From an uncultured Bacteroidales bacterium (GTDB taxonomy: Bacteria > Bacteroidota > Bacteroidia > Bacteroidales > UBA4417): a stretch of 11,837 nucleotides of DNA. The position numbers were made by a program, and so were the translations under genes. Positions 1 to 6,729 of the stretch are shown here, one piece after another. Location: positions 1-11,837 of the forward strand of contig CAIXAQ010000716.1 in assembly GCA_903917425.1 (NCBI GenBank), written 5' to 3'. Under the pieces are notes generated by a model. That model was not told the DNA's origin. It ran no database searches and saw only the letters and a program-made list of their open reading frames with translations. Numbering within the stretch: the stretch's first letter is position 1; every line of letters begins with the position of its first letter.

Positions 1-678
1 GAGGTACATAAATTAGGCATACACACTGCCGAACCTGTAACAGAACTTTCCTCACCCGAAGCGATGGTCGACGAAGTGTATAACAGGGTGAAAGCATTGT
101 TCAAAAAGAAAAAATTTCCTGTCATTTTAGGCGGCGAACACTCGGTGAGCGTAGGGGCCTTTAAAGCAGCCAGCGAGCAGTTCAGCGATTTAACCATACT
201 CCAGTTCGATGCACATGCCGATATGCGCGACGAACTCAACGGGTCAAAATACAACCATCAGTGTGTTATGGCCAGGGCTTCGGAAATGGCTCCTGTAGTT
301 CAGGTTGGCATACGCAGCATGAGTGCCGCCGAACGCGAAGACATAAGGCCCGAATGTGTGTTTTATGCCATGCAGATCTACGACCAGTCGACCTGGATGT
401 ACGAACTACTCAACAAATTAAGCCGTAACGTTTACATTACCATAGATCTTGATGTTCTGAATCCTTCCATTATGTCGTCAACCGGCACTCCCGAACCCGG
501 TGGTATGAACTGGTTCGATATCATCAATATTTTGAAAAAAATAAGCGAACAGGTGAATATTGTGGGATTCGACATTACCGAACTGGTGCCGAACAAAGAT
601 AACAAGGCACCCGACTACCTGACGGCAAAACTCATTTATACCTTGCTCACTTACAAGTTTATAACAGGTATTAAATAG
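1..678 (+). CDS. speB: Agmatinase (ureohydrolase family), 5' end cut by the window edge
   Basis: Cytosolic manganese enzyme that hydrolyses agmatine to putrescine and urea. The frame is open from base 1, so the ATG at 64 is internal: 225 residues are visible of a family length near 290-310. All metal-binding motifs are present. They are GGEHS (His at visible residue 47), DAHAD (Asp70, His72, Asp74) and DLDVLNPS (Asp149, Asp151). The spacing His to first Asp (23) equals that of E. coli SpeB. The substrate-loop motif GTPEPGG and the late Glu in FDITELVP (residue 194) are also intact, and QVGIRS is a family hallmark. It is followed within 20 bases by an intrinsic terminator, so it probably ends its transcript. 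In many Bacteroidota an arginine decarboxylase gene lies upstream; that would be off-window and is inference. Guanidinobutyrase or formiminoglutamase activity cannot be excluded from sequence alone, but the motif set favours agmatinase. Confidence 0.92.
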   Translation, partial: EVHKLGIHTAEPVTELSSPEAMVDEVYNRVKALFKKKKFPVILGGEHSVSVGAFKAASEQFSDLTILQFDAHADMRDELNGSKYNHQCVMARASEMAPVVQVGIRSMSAAEREDIRPECVFYAMQIYDQSTWMYELLNKLSRNVYITIDLDVLNPSIMSSTGTPEPGGMNWFDIINILKKISEQVNIVGFDITELVPNKDNKAPDYLTAKLIYTLLTYKFITGIK

Positions 679-695
679 CATCAAAATCAACTTAC

Positions 696-729
696 AAAAG
701 GCTGCTCCTGTTTATAAGGGCAGCTTTTT
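696..729 (+). terminator. Intrinsic terminator after agmatinase
   Basis: A 10-bp stem (696-705 with 720-729, one G-U pair) has inner CCT/AGG pairing and ends in a run of five T. It lies 18 bases after the agmatinase stop and 18 bases before the next start codon. This implies that the downstream AhpD-like gene has its own promoter or depends on read-through. Confidence 0.72.
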
Positions 730-747
730 GCATAAAACGAAAACCAT

Positions 748-1278
748 ATGGCTTTTATCAATTTAATCGAACAGGAAGATGCTAGCGGCCGCGTTGCCGA
801 AATTTACAATACCATGATGGAAACCATGGGATTTATACCTGCTGCATTTAAAGTTTTCAGCCCGAGCGAATATGTGCTCGACAAGCAATTTGCAAACCTT
901 GGTTATTTTATGCGGCACAAAACTCTAGGTGGTAAACTGCTGGCATTTATACGTTTACTGGTTTCGGAAACAGAACAATGCAGCTATTGTGTCAGCATGA
1001 ATTCCGGTATTTTGTTGCAGTACGGTGTTTTACCCGATATGCTGACCGAAATAAAGCTGGATCCCTCCAAAGCACCCCTCGAGGAAAACGAACTTGCCAT
1101 GTTGCTTTTCGTTTTGTTTGTGGTACGTGATTCAAATTCGATTCAACAAACCGATGTGGATAAACTGAAATCCCTGGGATGGAGCGATTCCGACATTATG
1201 GACGCAACTTATCATGGCACAACACAGGTTGGTGTTGATAAGATATTTAACGCTTTCAGGATTGAACCGGAAATATAA
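748..1278 (+). CDS. AhpD/carboxymuconolactone-decarboxylase-like protein, CxxC only
   Basis: All-helical protein of 176 aa, the usual size for AhpD and related peroxidase-like proteins. The N-terminal half has the familiar 'VAEIYNTMMETMGFIPAAF' helix. The core contains CSYC (Cys91 and Cys94), and the C-terminal half has the typical 'TDVDKLKSLGWSDSDIMDA' helix pair. In AhpD the active site is E-x11-C-x2-C-x3-H, where Glu and His relay protons to the cysteines. Here the Glu position is Ala and the His position is Asn, so only the redox Cys pair remains. A thiol-disulfide or peroxide-related role is plausible, but classical AhpD chemistry is doubtful. No signal peptide is visible, so it should be cytosolic. 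The start ATG has an A-rich leader with no Shine-Dalgarno, normal for this phylum. It converges with the deiminase gene, leaving an 82-base gap. Confidence 0.85.
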   Translation: MAFINLIEQEDASGRVAEIYNTMMETMGFIPAAFKVFSPSEYVLDKQFANLGYFMRHKTLGGKLLAFIRLLVSETEQCSYCVSMNSGILLQYGVLPDMLTEIKLDPSKAPLEENELAMLLFVLFVVRDSNSIQQTDVDKLKSLGWSDSDIMDATYHGTTQVGVDKIFNAFRIEPEI

Positions 1279-1282
1279 GTTG

Positions 1283-1318
1283 ATTTCCCGGAATATCTGA
1301 AACCATAATCCGGTCAAT
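1283..1318. terminator. Possible hairpin terminator between convergent genes
   Basis: CCGGA at 1288-1292 pairs with TCCGG at 1309-1313. After one A-A mismatch the stem continues TAT/ATA around an 8-base loop, and weak outer TTA/TAA pairing follows. It sits in the 82-base gap between the convergent AhpD-like and deiminase genes, where a shared terminator would be expected. There is no T-run on either side, so the call is weak. Confidence 0.3.
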
Positions 1319-1360
1319 GGAATGGCAAAACGCCCGGGATTTATGTAAACGTGTAATTCC

Positions 1361-3400
1361 TTATTTTAAGATGGATATCTTCCCGGTAGAAATTTCCGAA
1401 CCGCTTGTGATACGGTATAAATAGATTCCAGGAACTAATTTCTGGCCGTTATTGCCGGTTCCTTCCCAGGCAATCGCATGAGTACCCTGTGTAAGTGTCC
1501 GGCTGATAGGAATTGAAACAAGATCGCCCATTACGGAGTAAATTTCAATACTCACTTTTCCTTCTTTCCCGTTGTATAAGTTGAAGGTAGTGCTGCTCTT
1601 CAGCGGGTTCGGATAAACACTTACCCCTTGGTTTTGATAAGATTCGTTAGTCGAAGTCAGCAGGTATGGATCAGCACAAATCATAACCTGGTTATTATAA
1701 TCAGTTGTGTTTACAAAAAGTGTATCGCACAGGTAATTCGATTTCCCGGCTACCGGAAGGATCATTTTTACCTTAAAACTAAGTGCATCACCTGCCTGCA
1801 TGGTATAGGGCAATGTCATATTCCAGTTTTCAATTTCCCAGGCAAAGGGGGTTGTGCCTGTATTATTAACCTGGTTAATTAAAATCTGCTGATTGGTATA
1901 GTTCCGTACGACAGCGGTTTTCCCGTTCATCACATCCTCAAACGTACGGAACAAAAGCGTATCAGGCGAAATTACCACATTGGGTAAAGTCGAAACCTTA
2001 ACATAAAATTTAATCGGATCGGGAGCCCCAATGTAAGGTAGACTGGAAGCCCGGTTTGATGCATCCTCAGCGTGTATGTAATACGAAATCATAGAACCTT
2101 CCATCTGGCCCGGAATACAGGCTGACCATGCAGTGCCGGAGGTATTTGTCATGGTAAGCGTGTCCCAGTTGCCGGTATTCACCTTATAAATTGTCCATAC
2201 CGAATCAGGATATATCAGTTGGCCGCTGAATGCAGTGATATCCGCATCGATTTGAAAACAAGCCTGTGCCGGTATCGAATCATGGAGTGGCAAATGCGAT
2301 ATCATCAACATTCCCTGGTCGGCCATTTCGTGGGCGCGGCAATGCAAGGCATCGGTCGATTCCCAGGGCGTGCTTGGGTTTCCCAGGAAACCGAATATCT
2401 GGTACCCGGGCATTGCCTGGGTATAAGCTAACAAGGCAGGAGCATCATTTGCGGTTCCCATAATAGGGACACAAACTTTATTTTTTAAAATAAAGGAATT
2501 GGTATAGGGCTCATTATTTGGGGTGTTAACCCTGAAAACTTTATATAGAGTGCCATAAGAGCAAACCTGTGAAGCGTAAAAAGCTGCCGTGGCTTCTATT
2601 TCAGCATATTGCGCATGTGAGGAAGGCACTTTCCGGATAAGAACTTTATCGGGAGCCAGGAATTTCCCCCAGCAATCAATATGATCGATGTAGGTTCCGT
2701 TGGGATCCTGCTCCACCATGTAATTGTTGATGCCGAGGTAATCATGAATTTTTTGTGCAACCTGCGAATGGGTCTGTGAAGGATTTTCGTCCCAAACCAG
2801 TTGGGTTGATGAAGCCTGGTCGATGCCATTGGTCATATAATTACCACCGGTATGGATCACATTCATGCCAAACCAGGAAATTCCCTGGCTGATTGCTACT
2901 TTTTTGGGTATTTCATCGTCGTTTGCACGGGGACGGTTGTATGGGAAATCGATAATTCCAATCTGGTTATTTCCATAAGTTACATACCAGGGACCATAAT
3001 CGCGTGCCCAGTATGAATCGGAAGGAGCTATCAGGAAACTGCAATTTGCAAGGTTGACTCCGTTCGACTGGTATTGGGCCGTTACTGTGGTTTGTTGTGC
3101 GCTGTTTGCAACCACCGTCGTAACTTTTGCATCTTTAGCCAGTTCTTTGATAAGACTTATGGGGATGCCAAAAGGATAACGGATCAAAGCGCCATCGTTG
3201 TTGCCAAATTCTTCCACGTTGCGAATAACTCCTGTCGGCGGATTAGTTTCGACAAAATTCAGTCCAATCAGGTAACTTTTGGCTGCTTCTTCGGCAGTCA
3301 TGATATGTTTCAGCCCGTTGTTCGGCTCATTCTCCTGCGAAAAGGCAGACTGTGCGAACAATATCAGGAAAAGGGTGAAAACGAGTGTAAAATTCTTCAT
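1361..3400 (-). CDS. Secreted peptidylarginine deiminase-like protein (PPAD type) with T9SS sorting domain
   Basis: Member of the PAD_porph/agmatine deiminase fold, 679 aa. Likely reaction: hydrolysis of peptidyl-arginine to peptidyl-citrulline plus ammonia outside the cell. A signal peptide (1-21, cut AFS|QE, giving an N-terminal Gln) precedes the catalytic domain (about 30-372). Residues correspond to P. gingivalis PPAD as recalled: Trp131 (127), Asp134 (130), Arg156 and Arg158 (152, 154), Tyr237 (233), His240 (236), Asp242 (238), Asn301 (297), Cys354 (351). The offset is a constant +4, then +3. The two Arg bind the C-terminal carboxylate of peptide substrates in PPAD, so a peptide substrate is favoured over free agmatine. 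An Ig-like domain follows (about 376-468), then a domain resembling ASH/PapD-like folds (about 472-580) that PPAD (about 556 aa) lacks. The T9SS type A sorting domain (about 592-679) has YPNP and ends KISILK. Automatic annotation may call it agmatine deiminase. Activity is inferred. Confidence 0.92.
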   Translation of the reverse strand: MKNFTLVFTLFLILFAQSAFSQENEPNNGLKHIMTAEEAAKSYLIGLNFVETNPPTGVIRNVEEFGNNDGALIRYPFGIPISLIKELAKDAKVTTVVANSAQQTTVTAQYQSNGVNLANCSFLIAPSDSYWARDYGPWYVTYGNNQIGIIDFPYNRPRANDDEIPKKVAISQGISWFGMNVIHTGGNYMTNGIDQASSTQLVWDENPSQTHSQVAQKIHDYLGINNYMVEQDPNGTYIDHIDCWGKFLAPDKVLIRKVPSSHAQYAEIEATAAFYASQVCSYGTLYKVFRVNTPNNEPYTNSFILKNKVCVPIMGTANDAPALLAYTQAMPGYQIFGFLGNPSTPWESTDALHCRAHEMADQGMLMISHLPLHDSIPAQACFQIDADITAFSGQLIYPDSVWTIYKVNTGNWDTLTMTNTSGTAWSACIPGQMEGSMISYYIHAEDASNRASSLPYIGAPDPIKFYVKVSTLPNVVISPDTLLFRTFEDVMNGKTAVVRNYTNQQILINQVNNTGTTPFAWEIENWNMTLPYTMQAGDALSFKVKMILPVAGKSNYLCDTLFVNTTDYNNQVMICADPYLLTSTNESYQNQGVSVYPNPLKSSTTFNLYNGKEGKVSIEIYSVMGDLVSIPISRTLTQGTHAIAWEGTGNNGQKLVPGIYLYRITSGSEISTGKISILK

Positions 3401-3405
3401 AAAAA

Positions 3406-3422
3406 CCTTTGTCTAACAAAGG
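3406..3422 (-). promoter_or_regulatory. Perfect 7-bp dyad just upstream of the deiminase start
   Basis: CCTTTGT-CTA-ACAAAGG is a perfect inverted repeat with a 3-base spacer. It ends 5 bases from the deiminase start codon, and on the coding (minus) strand it is followed by TTTTT. It could be an operator overlapping the transcription start, or an RNA hairpin at the ribosome entry site or an attenuator if transcription begins further upstream. The sequence alone does not decide between these. Confidence 0.45.
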
Positions 3423-3423
3423 C

Positions 3424-3431
3424 CAAAAGTA
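3424..3431 (-). promoter_or_regulatory. Candidate Bacteroidota -7 promoter box for the deiminase gene
   Basis: On the minus strand the bases read TACTTTTG, a full match to the Bacteroidota sigma-ABfr -7 consensus TAnnTTTG, 23 bases before the start codon. The -33 element is poor; TTCG about 18 bases upstream is the best candidate. If used, transcription would start inside the adjacent dyad and give a very short leader. Confidence 0.38.
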
Positions 3432-3496
3432 ACCAAATTCATGATTATCCGAAGGATAAACTGTAAAAGAATCTGTTTTTTCAAATGGCTAAGAAT

Positions 3497-3536
3497 CACA
3501 ACCTTATTATTCCTTAAATCCGATAATATGGTTGTG
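3497..3536 (-). terminator. Hairpin terminator after the 989-aa C25 peptidase gene
   Basis: CACAACC (3497-3503) pairs with GGTTGTG (3530-3536). After one T-T mismatch, six more A-T pairs follow, closing a 12-base loop. It lies about 25 bases downstream of the minus-strand peptidase stop codon at 3560, with AAAAAG on its upstream side in the minus direction and only ATTCTT after it. The better T-run (CTTTTT) lies on the plus-strand side, so it may also stop antisense transcription. It suggests that the deiminase is transcribed separately. Confidence 0.62.
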
Positions 3537-3559
3537 CTTTTTGAAAATAAAAATCGGTA

Positions 3560-6529
3560 TTACCTGATTACAATAGGATTGGAGGACCGACCATTGGCAT
3601 TATCGATAAGCAGAAAGTATGTGCCCTGTTTCAATCCTTTTATGGCTAACTGCTTTGTTCCGTATATGTTACAGTTCTCTGGGCTTTCCCATACAAGCTT
3701 TCCTTCCGGGTTAAAAAGAATCATTTTTTCAATAAAAGCCGAACCTATAACAGGTTTAATCGTAAAATGTCCATCACTTGGGTTAGGGTATATGTCAAAT
3801 TTATCCGCAGTCGAAGCCGAATTGAAATACATCATGATATTCTTGCTGCTTGAACAACCCTTAATGCTGGTAATAGTAACATTGGTTGATTTTTTGCCAT
3901 TCAGCGAAGCTATTGAGTCAATTACAATTGTGGCGGAAGTGCTCATGGTTGGTTGCCACAGGTATGTCATATCAGCGCTTGTAGTTGCATCCAACAGCAC
4001 CGCATACCCGTTGCTGATAATAGTGTCGGAGGGTAATGGAACAATGGGTAAAGGTTCTATTTCGAGCACGATTGTCCGCTCAAGTTCAGGGCAGCCATAG
4101 AATCCATGCAGTTTTACCTGCAATGCAACGGATCCTTTTTGGTTGTCGATTGCACCCGGACTATATAGAGCGTTTGCCAGGTTTTTACCGGCAAACACTC
4201 CATCCCCGTCAGTCTGCCAACAGAGGGTAGAATAGTTTTCTGCTTCTGTCGTAGTCTCAAAAACAGTTCCCTGACAGGCTGAACCATTTTCGGGAACCAG
4301 CAGATTTGTTGAAGGGTGAACGGGCAAGTGAATATCATCGAGCCATGCTGCGTCGGATCCGGATGAAGTTTCTCCATTTTTAGTATAACGCCATTCTATC
4401 TGGTTTGCCCCGGCGTCAATTTTAAATTCAGAGAAATCCCAGTCAGTCTCGCCGCTCCATTCTTTGATAAGTTTACCGTTGATGATGAATTGCAGTTTGT
4501 CATTCTTTTCCGAGGAGATCCTGCTCCAAAAACTGACAAAATCGCAACTTTGCACTTCGTAAGAAAATACAAGCGAGGAATATTCATCGTCATTTATCTC
4601 TCCGGAGCGCAGGGATTGTTTCCCGTCGAAATACCGAATCCCGTCAATTTTCCATTTCTGCTGACTGCCATTCTGCCAGTCTATTTTGCTATCGGTATTT
4701 GCTTCAAATTCTTCGTCCGGTTTAAATACGGTTGTGAAATTCATGACATTGGAACTTGCAGAGCCAAAACTGTTTATTGGTACCACTTTCCAGTAATATG
4801 TCTGATTATAGAGGAAATGGAAGCCGGTTTTGAAGTTTGTTGATGTAACAGTTTGTCCATTAATCAGGTTAGTCGGAGGGTTATCAGTTCCAAGATAAAA
4901 CATGTAGGATTCGGGGATACCTCCATCGATGCATTCCCACGAAAAAGGAATGTTAATGGGTTGTAACTTACTATGATTCTTCGGAGTGTATATTTCCGGG
5001 AATTCAGGTTTCTCTGTCACCTTAATACTTGCCATGTATGGCAGGTAGTTGAGGGCAGTAATGGTAAGCAAAAGGCTGTCACCTATGGCTGGTTGTCTGA
5101 GATACAGGGTAGCCTTACCATCCGAAAGAGCCGCTGTTCCTAAAATTATTCCGTTCTTACTGATACAGGCATACCCTTCAGGAGTGCTGCATTTAATTGT
5201 ATAGCTGTTGCGGCCTGATCCAATAGTTCCTTTGTGACTTGCAAGGAGTTTCCTGGGCACATCGGTGCGCACCCTGAGTGCCGGATCGCCAAATAATACC
5301 CAGGTGTCAGTGATTTCAAATGTGCTGGTACCCGGATAGTCGTCATTCATCGCAATCAATCCCGATATTGAGATGGCCCCCATGGTTGTAAGCCCTTCGT
5401 GCAAAGTACTTAGTAATTCGGCTACTTTGTACTGAGTAACTGTCGGGGGGATACTTGTTTGTGCTCCCGATGCCATCATCACTGCTACAGCACCGGTAGG
5501 CTGGCCATGGCTGTTAGCCCGGAGCCAGGCTTCGGCAAGGCAATATTCGTCTGCAAATCTTCCGTTTTCGCATGCTGCTGACCATATCAGGGGGTATTTG
5601 CCTGTATTCTTCAAATTTTCCACTACTGATCGGGTAATAGTTCCAGTTTGCCAAAAATTTGTTGTGCCATGACCGGCGTAGAAAATAACACCCGTACCCT
5701 CGTTTATTTTATCTGCAATTTCCATGGCAGATGGGTTTCCATTGGCATCGTAATCTCCCTGTGATCCGTCAAAAAATTCGTTACTGGGTGAATATGTAGA
5801 TGTTTCGAGCGCTTTAAGAAGCTTACGTACATGTAAATAATCGGACTCAAATCCGTCACCCTGATTTAAATCGGATCCAATACCTGTTGCCTTTTTTAAC
5901 CAGGAAGCATCCAGCCCGGGGCTTTTTTCGTATAGCAAGGTGCGTTTTACCTGTATTTCAACATCCTGAACAGTTTCGGCCGAAAACCGGCCGACCAGGA
6001 TGTCAGGATAATGGTCATCACCTGCCAGGTAGGAATAATAGTTATCGCTTACCCTGCTTGTATCTTTCAGATAAGGCTCCTTATGTGTGGGAACCTGCTT
6101 GGCATCACCGACAAGCAGGAGGTAGGACAGGTTTCCCTTTTCGTGGTAGTAGGCGTTTACAAAATTGTAGATATCTGTATCAGTTGTTAAATGCTCAGTA
6201 GTAACGATTTCAGTTGCAATTCCGGTTTGATTCCTCCATTCGGCCAGGGGAGAAATGGCTGAAAAGAATTTCTGAGGACAAATAATCAACATGCATCCCC
6301 GGTCAGGGGGCAACTGCCAGGATTGGGTTATAGCAGAAACTTCAGCTGACGACTGGGAATTACCCGAAAAGATGATTGGAGATTTTTCAGGAGATTGGCA
6401 AGAAATTACTCCTCCTTGATGCCTGGCTGCTAAAAATAAGGGCATGCACGAAACAAACATAAGCATTACAAGCTTATTGTAGAAAATACGAGACATTCGA
6501 GTAGTAACTGAGTAATAATTTATCGCCAT
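3560..6529 (-). CDS. C25 (gingipain-family) cysteine peptidase, no long propeptide, T9SS-exported
   Basis: Extracellular cysteine endopeptidase candidate, 989 aa. A hydrophobic signal sequence lies at about 17-34; Met12 (codon at 6494-6496) gives a more normal signal peptide and may be the true start. The caspase-like C25 catalytic domain runs from about 76 to 420. It contains LLLVGDAKQVP, DILVGRF, the catalytic His287 in YAGHG and the catalytic Cys320 in SAACENGRF. The His-Cys spacing of 33 equals that of RgpB (His211/Cys244), and FGDPALRV ends the domain. An Ig-like domain (about 425-505), a fibronectin III-like domain (about 510-600), a jelly-roll adhesin-like domain (about 604-737) and a Cys-containing Ig-like module (742-823) follow. 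A T9SS type A sorting domain (about 905-989, with YPNP) closes the protein. Only about 40 residues separate the signal peptide from the catalytic domain, whereas gingipains have a propeptide of about 200 residues. The P1 specificity (Arg, Lys or other) cannot be read from the sequence. Confidence 0.93.
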   Translation of the reverse strand: MAINYYSVTTRMSRIFYNKLVMLMFVSCMPLFLAARHQGGVISCQSPEKSPIIFSGNSQSSAEVSAITQSWQLPPDRGCMLIICPQKFFSAISPLAEWRNQTGIATEIVTTEHLTTDTDIYNFVNAYYHEKGNLSYLLLVGDAKQVPTHKEPYLKDTSRVSDNYYSYLAGDDHYPDILVGRFSAETVQDVEIQVKRTLLYEKSPGLDASWLKKATGIGSDLNQGDGFESDYLHVRKLLKALETSTYSPSNEFFDGSQGDYDANGNPSAMEIADKINEGTGVIFYAGHGTTNFWQTGTITRSVVENLKNTGKYPLIWSAACENGRFADEYCLAEAWLRANSHGQPTGAVAVMMASGAQTSIPPTVTQYKVAELLSTLHEGLTTMGAISISGLIAMNDDYPGTSTFEITDTWVLFGDPALRVRTDVPRKLLASHKGTIGSGRNSYTIKCSTPEGYACISKNGIILGTAALSDGKATLYLRQPAIGDSLLLTITALNYLPYMASIKVTEKPEFPEIYTPKNHSKLQPINIPFSWECIDGGIPESYMFYLGTDNPPTNLINGQTVTSTNFKTGFHFLYNQTYYWKVVPINSFGSASSNVMNFTTVFKPDEEFEANTDSKIDWQNGSQQKWKIDGIRYFDGKQSLRSGEINDDEYSSLVFSYEVQSCDFVSFWSRISSEKNDKLQFIINGKLIKEWSGETDWDFSEFKIDAGANQIEWRYTKNGETSSGSDAAWLDDIHLPVHPSTNLLVPENGSACQGTVFETTTEAENYSTLCWQTDGDGVFAGKNLANALYSPGAIDNQKGSVALQVKLHGFYGCPELERTIVLEIEPLPIVPLPSDTIISNGYAVLLDATTSADMTYLWQPTMSTSATIVIDSIASLNGKKSTNVTITSIKGCSSSKNIMMYFNSASTADKFDIYPNPSDGHFTIKPVIGSAFIEKMILFNPEGKLVWESPENCNIYGTKQLAIKGLKQGTYFLLIDNANGRSSNPIVIR

Positions 6530-6677
6530 ATCTTAGAAAGGTAATAAGAGATTAGACTTTATTTATTTCTTTTTTATTGAAGTGGTTTTTGTATTTAATT
6601 TTTTTTGGAAAGTAATTTTTAGTTACTAAAATACCTGAGGTTCATCTGTCAAAAAAAGACGAATCTGATGTAATCTT
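6530..6677. other. A/T-rich intergenic leader of the 989-aa peptidase gene
   Basis: This is the 5' flank of the minus-strand peptidase, rich in A/T runs. The best -7-like box on the minus strand is TACCTTTC, one mismatch from TAnnTTTG, 10 bases from the start codon, without a convincing -33 element. A small AGTAA/TTACT hairpin is present at about 6611-6626. I see no gene here. Confidence 0.4.
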
Positions 6678-6712
6678 GCAGAAAAGAAGCTACACTGTGT
6701 AGCTTCTTCTGC
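6678..6712 (-). terminator. Strong hairpin terminator after the 1620-aa C25 peptidase gene
   Basis: An 11-bp perfect stem (6684-6694 with 6698-6708, loop CTG) extends by GCAG/CTGC after a 2-base bulge. It starts 18 bases beyond the minus-strand stop codon at 6730. In the minus direction an A/G-rich upstream arm is followed by CTTCTTTTCTGC, so the T-rich segment lies at the end of the stem. It separates the two peptidase genes into different transcripts. Confidence 0.68.
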
Positions 6713-6729
6713 AAAAAGGTGTTCCTTGT

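Noticed and set aside
1132..1317. Minus-strand open frame of 61 codons between the convergent genes
   Set aside because: It mostly overlaps the end of the AhpD-like gene and the weak hairpin, with no recognisable product.
1361..3400. Calling the deiminase a cytosolic agmatine deiminase (AguA)
   Set aside because: It has a signal peptide, an Ig-like domain and a T9SS sorting domain, and it keeps the PPAD R-x-R pair and the DALHCRAHE context of the catalytic Cys instead of the GGGxxHC context usual in agmatine deiminases.
3074..3466. Plus-strand open frame of 130 codons across the deiminase start
   Set aside because: It is antisense to the deiminase signal peptide and catalytic N-terminus, runs through the promoter/dyad region and shows no family features.
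3441..4100. Plus-strand open frame of 219 codons over the end of the smaller C25 gene
   Set aside because: It lies opposite the T9SS sorting domain and last Ig-like modules of the minus-strand peptidase, has no recognisable domain, and overlaps the terminator hairpin. It is a shadow frame.
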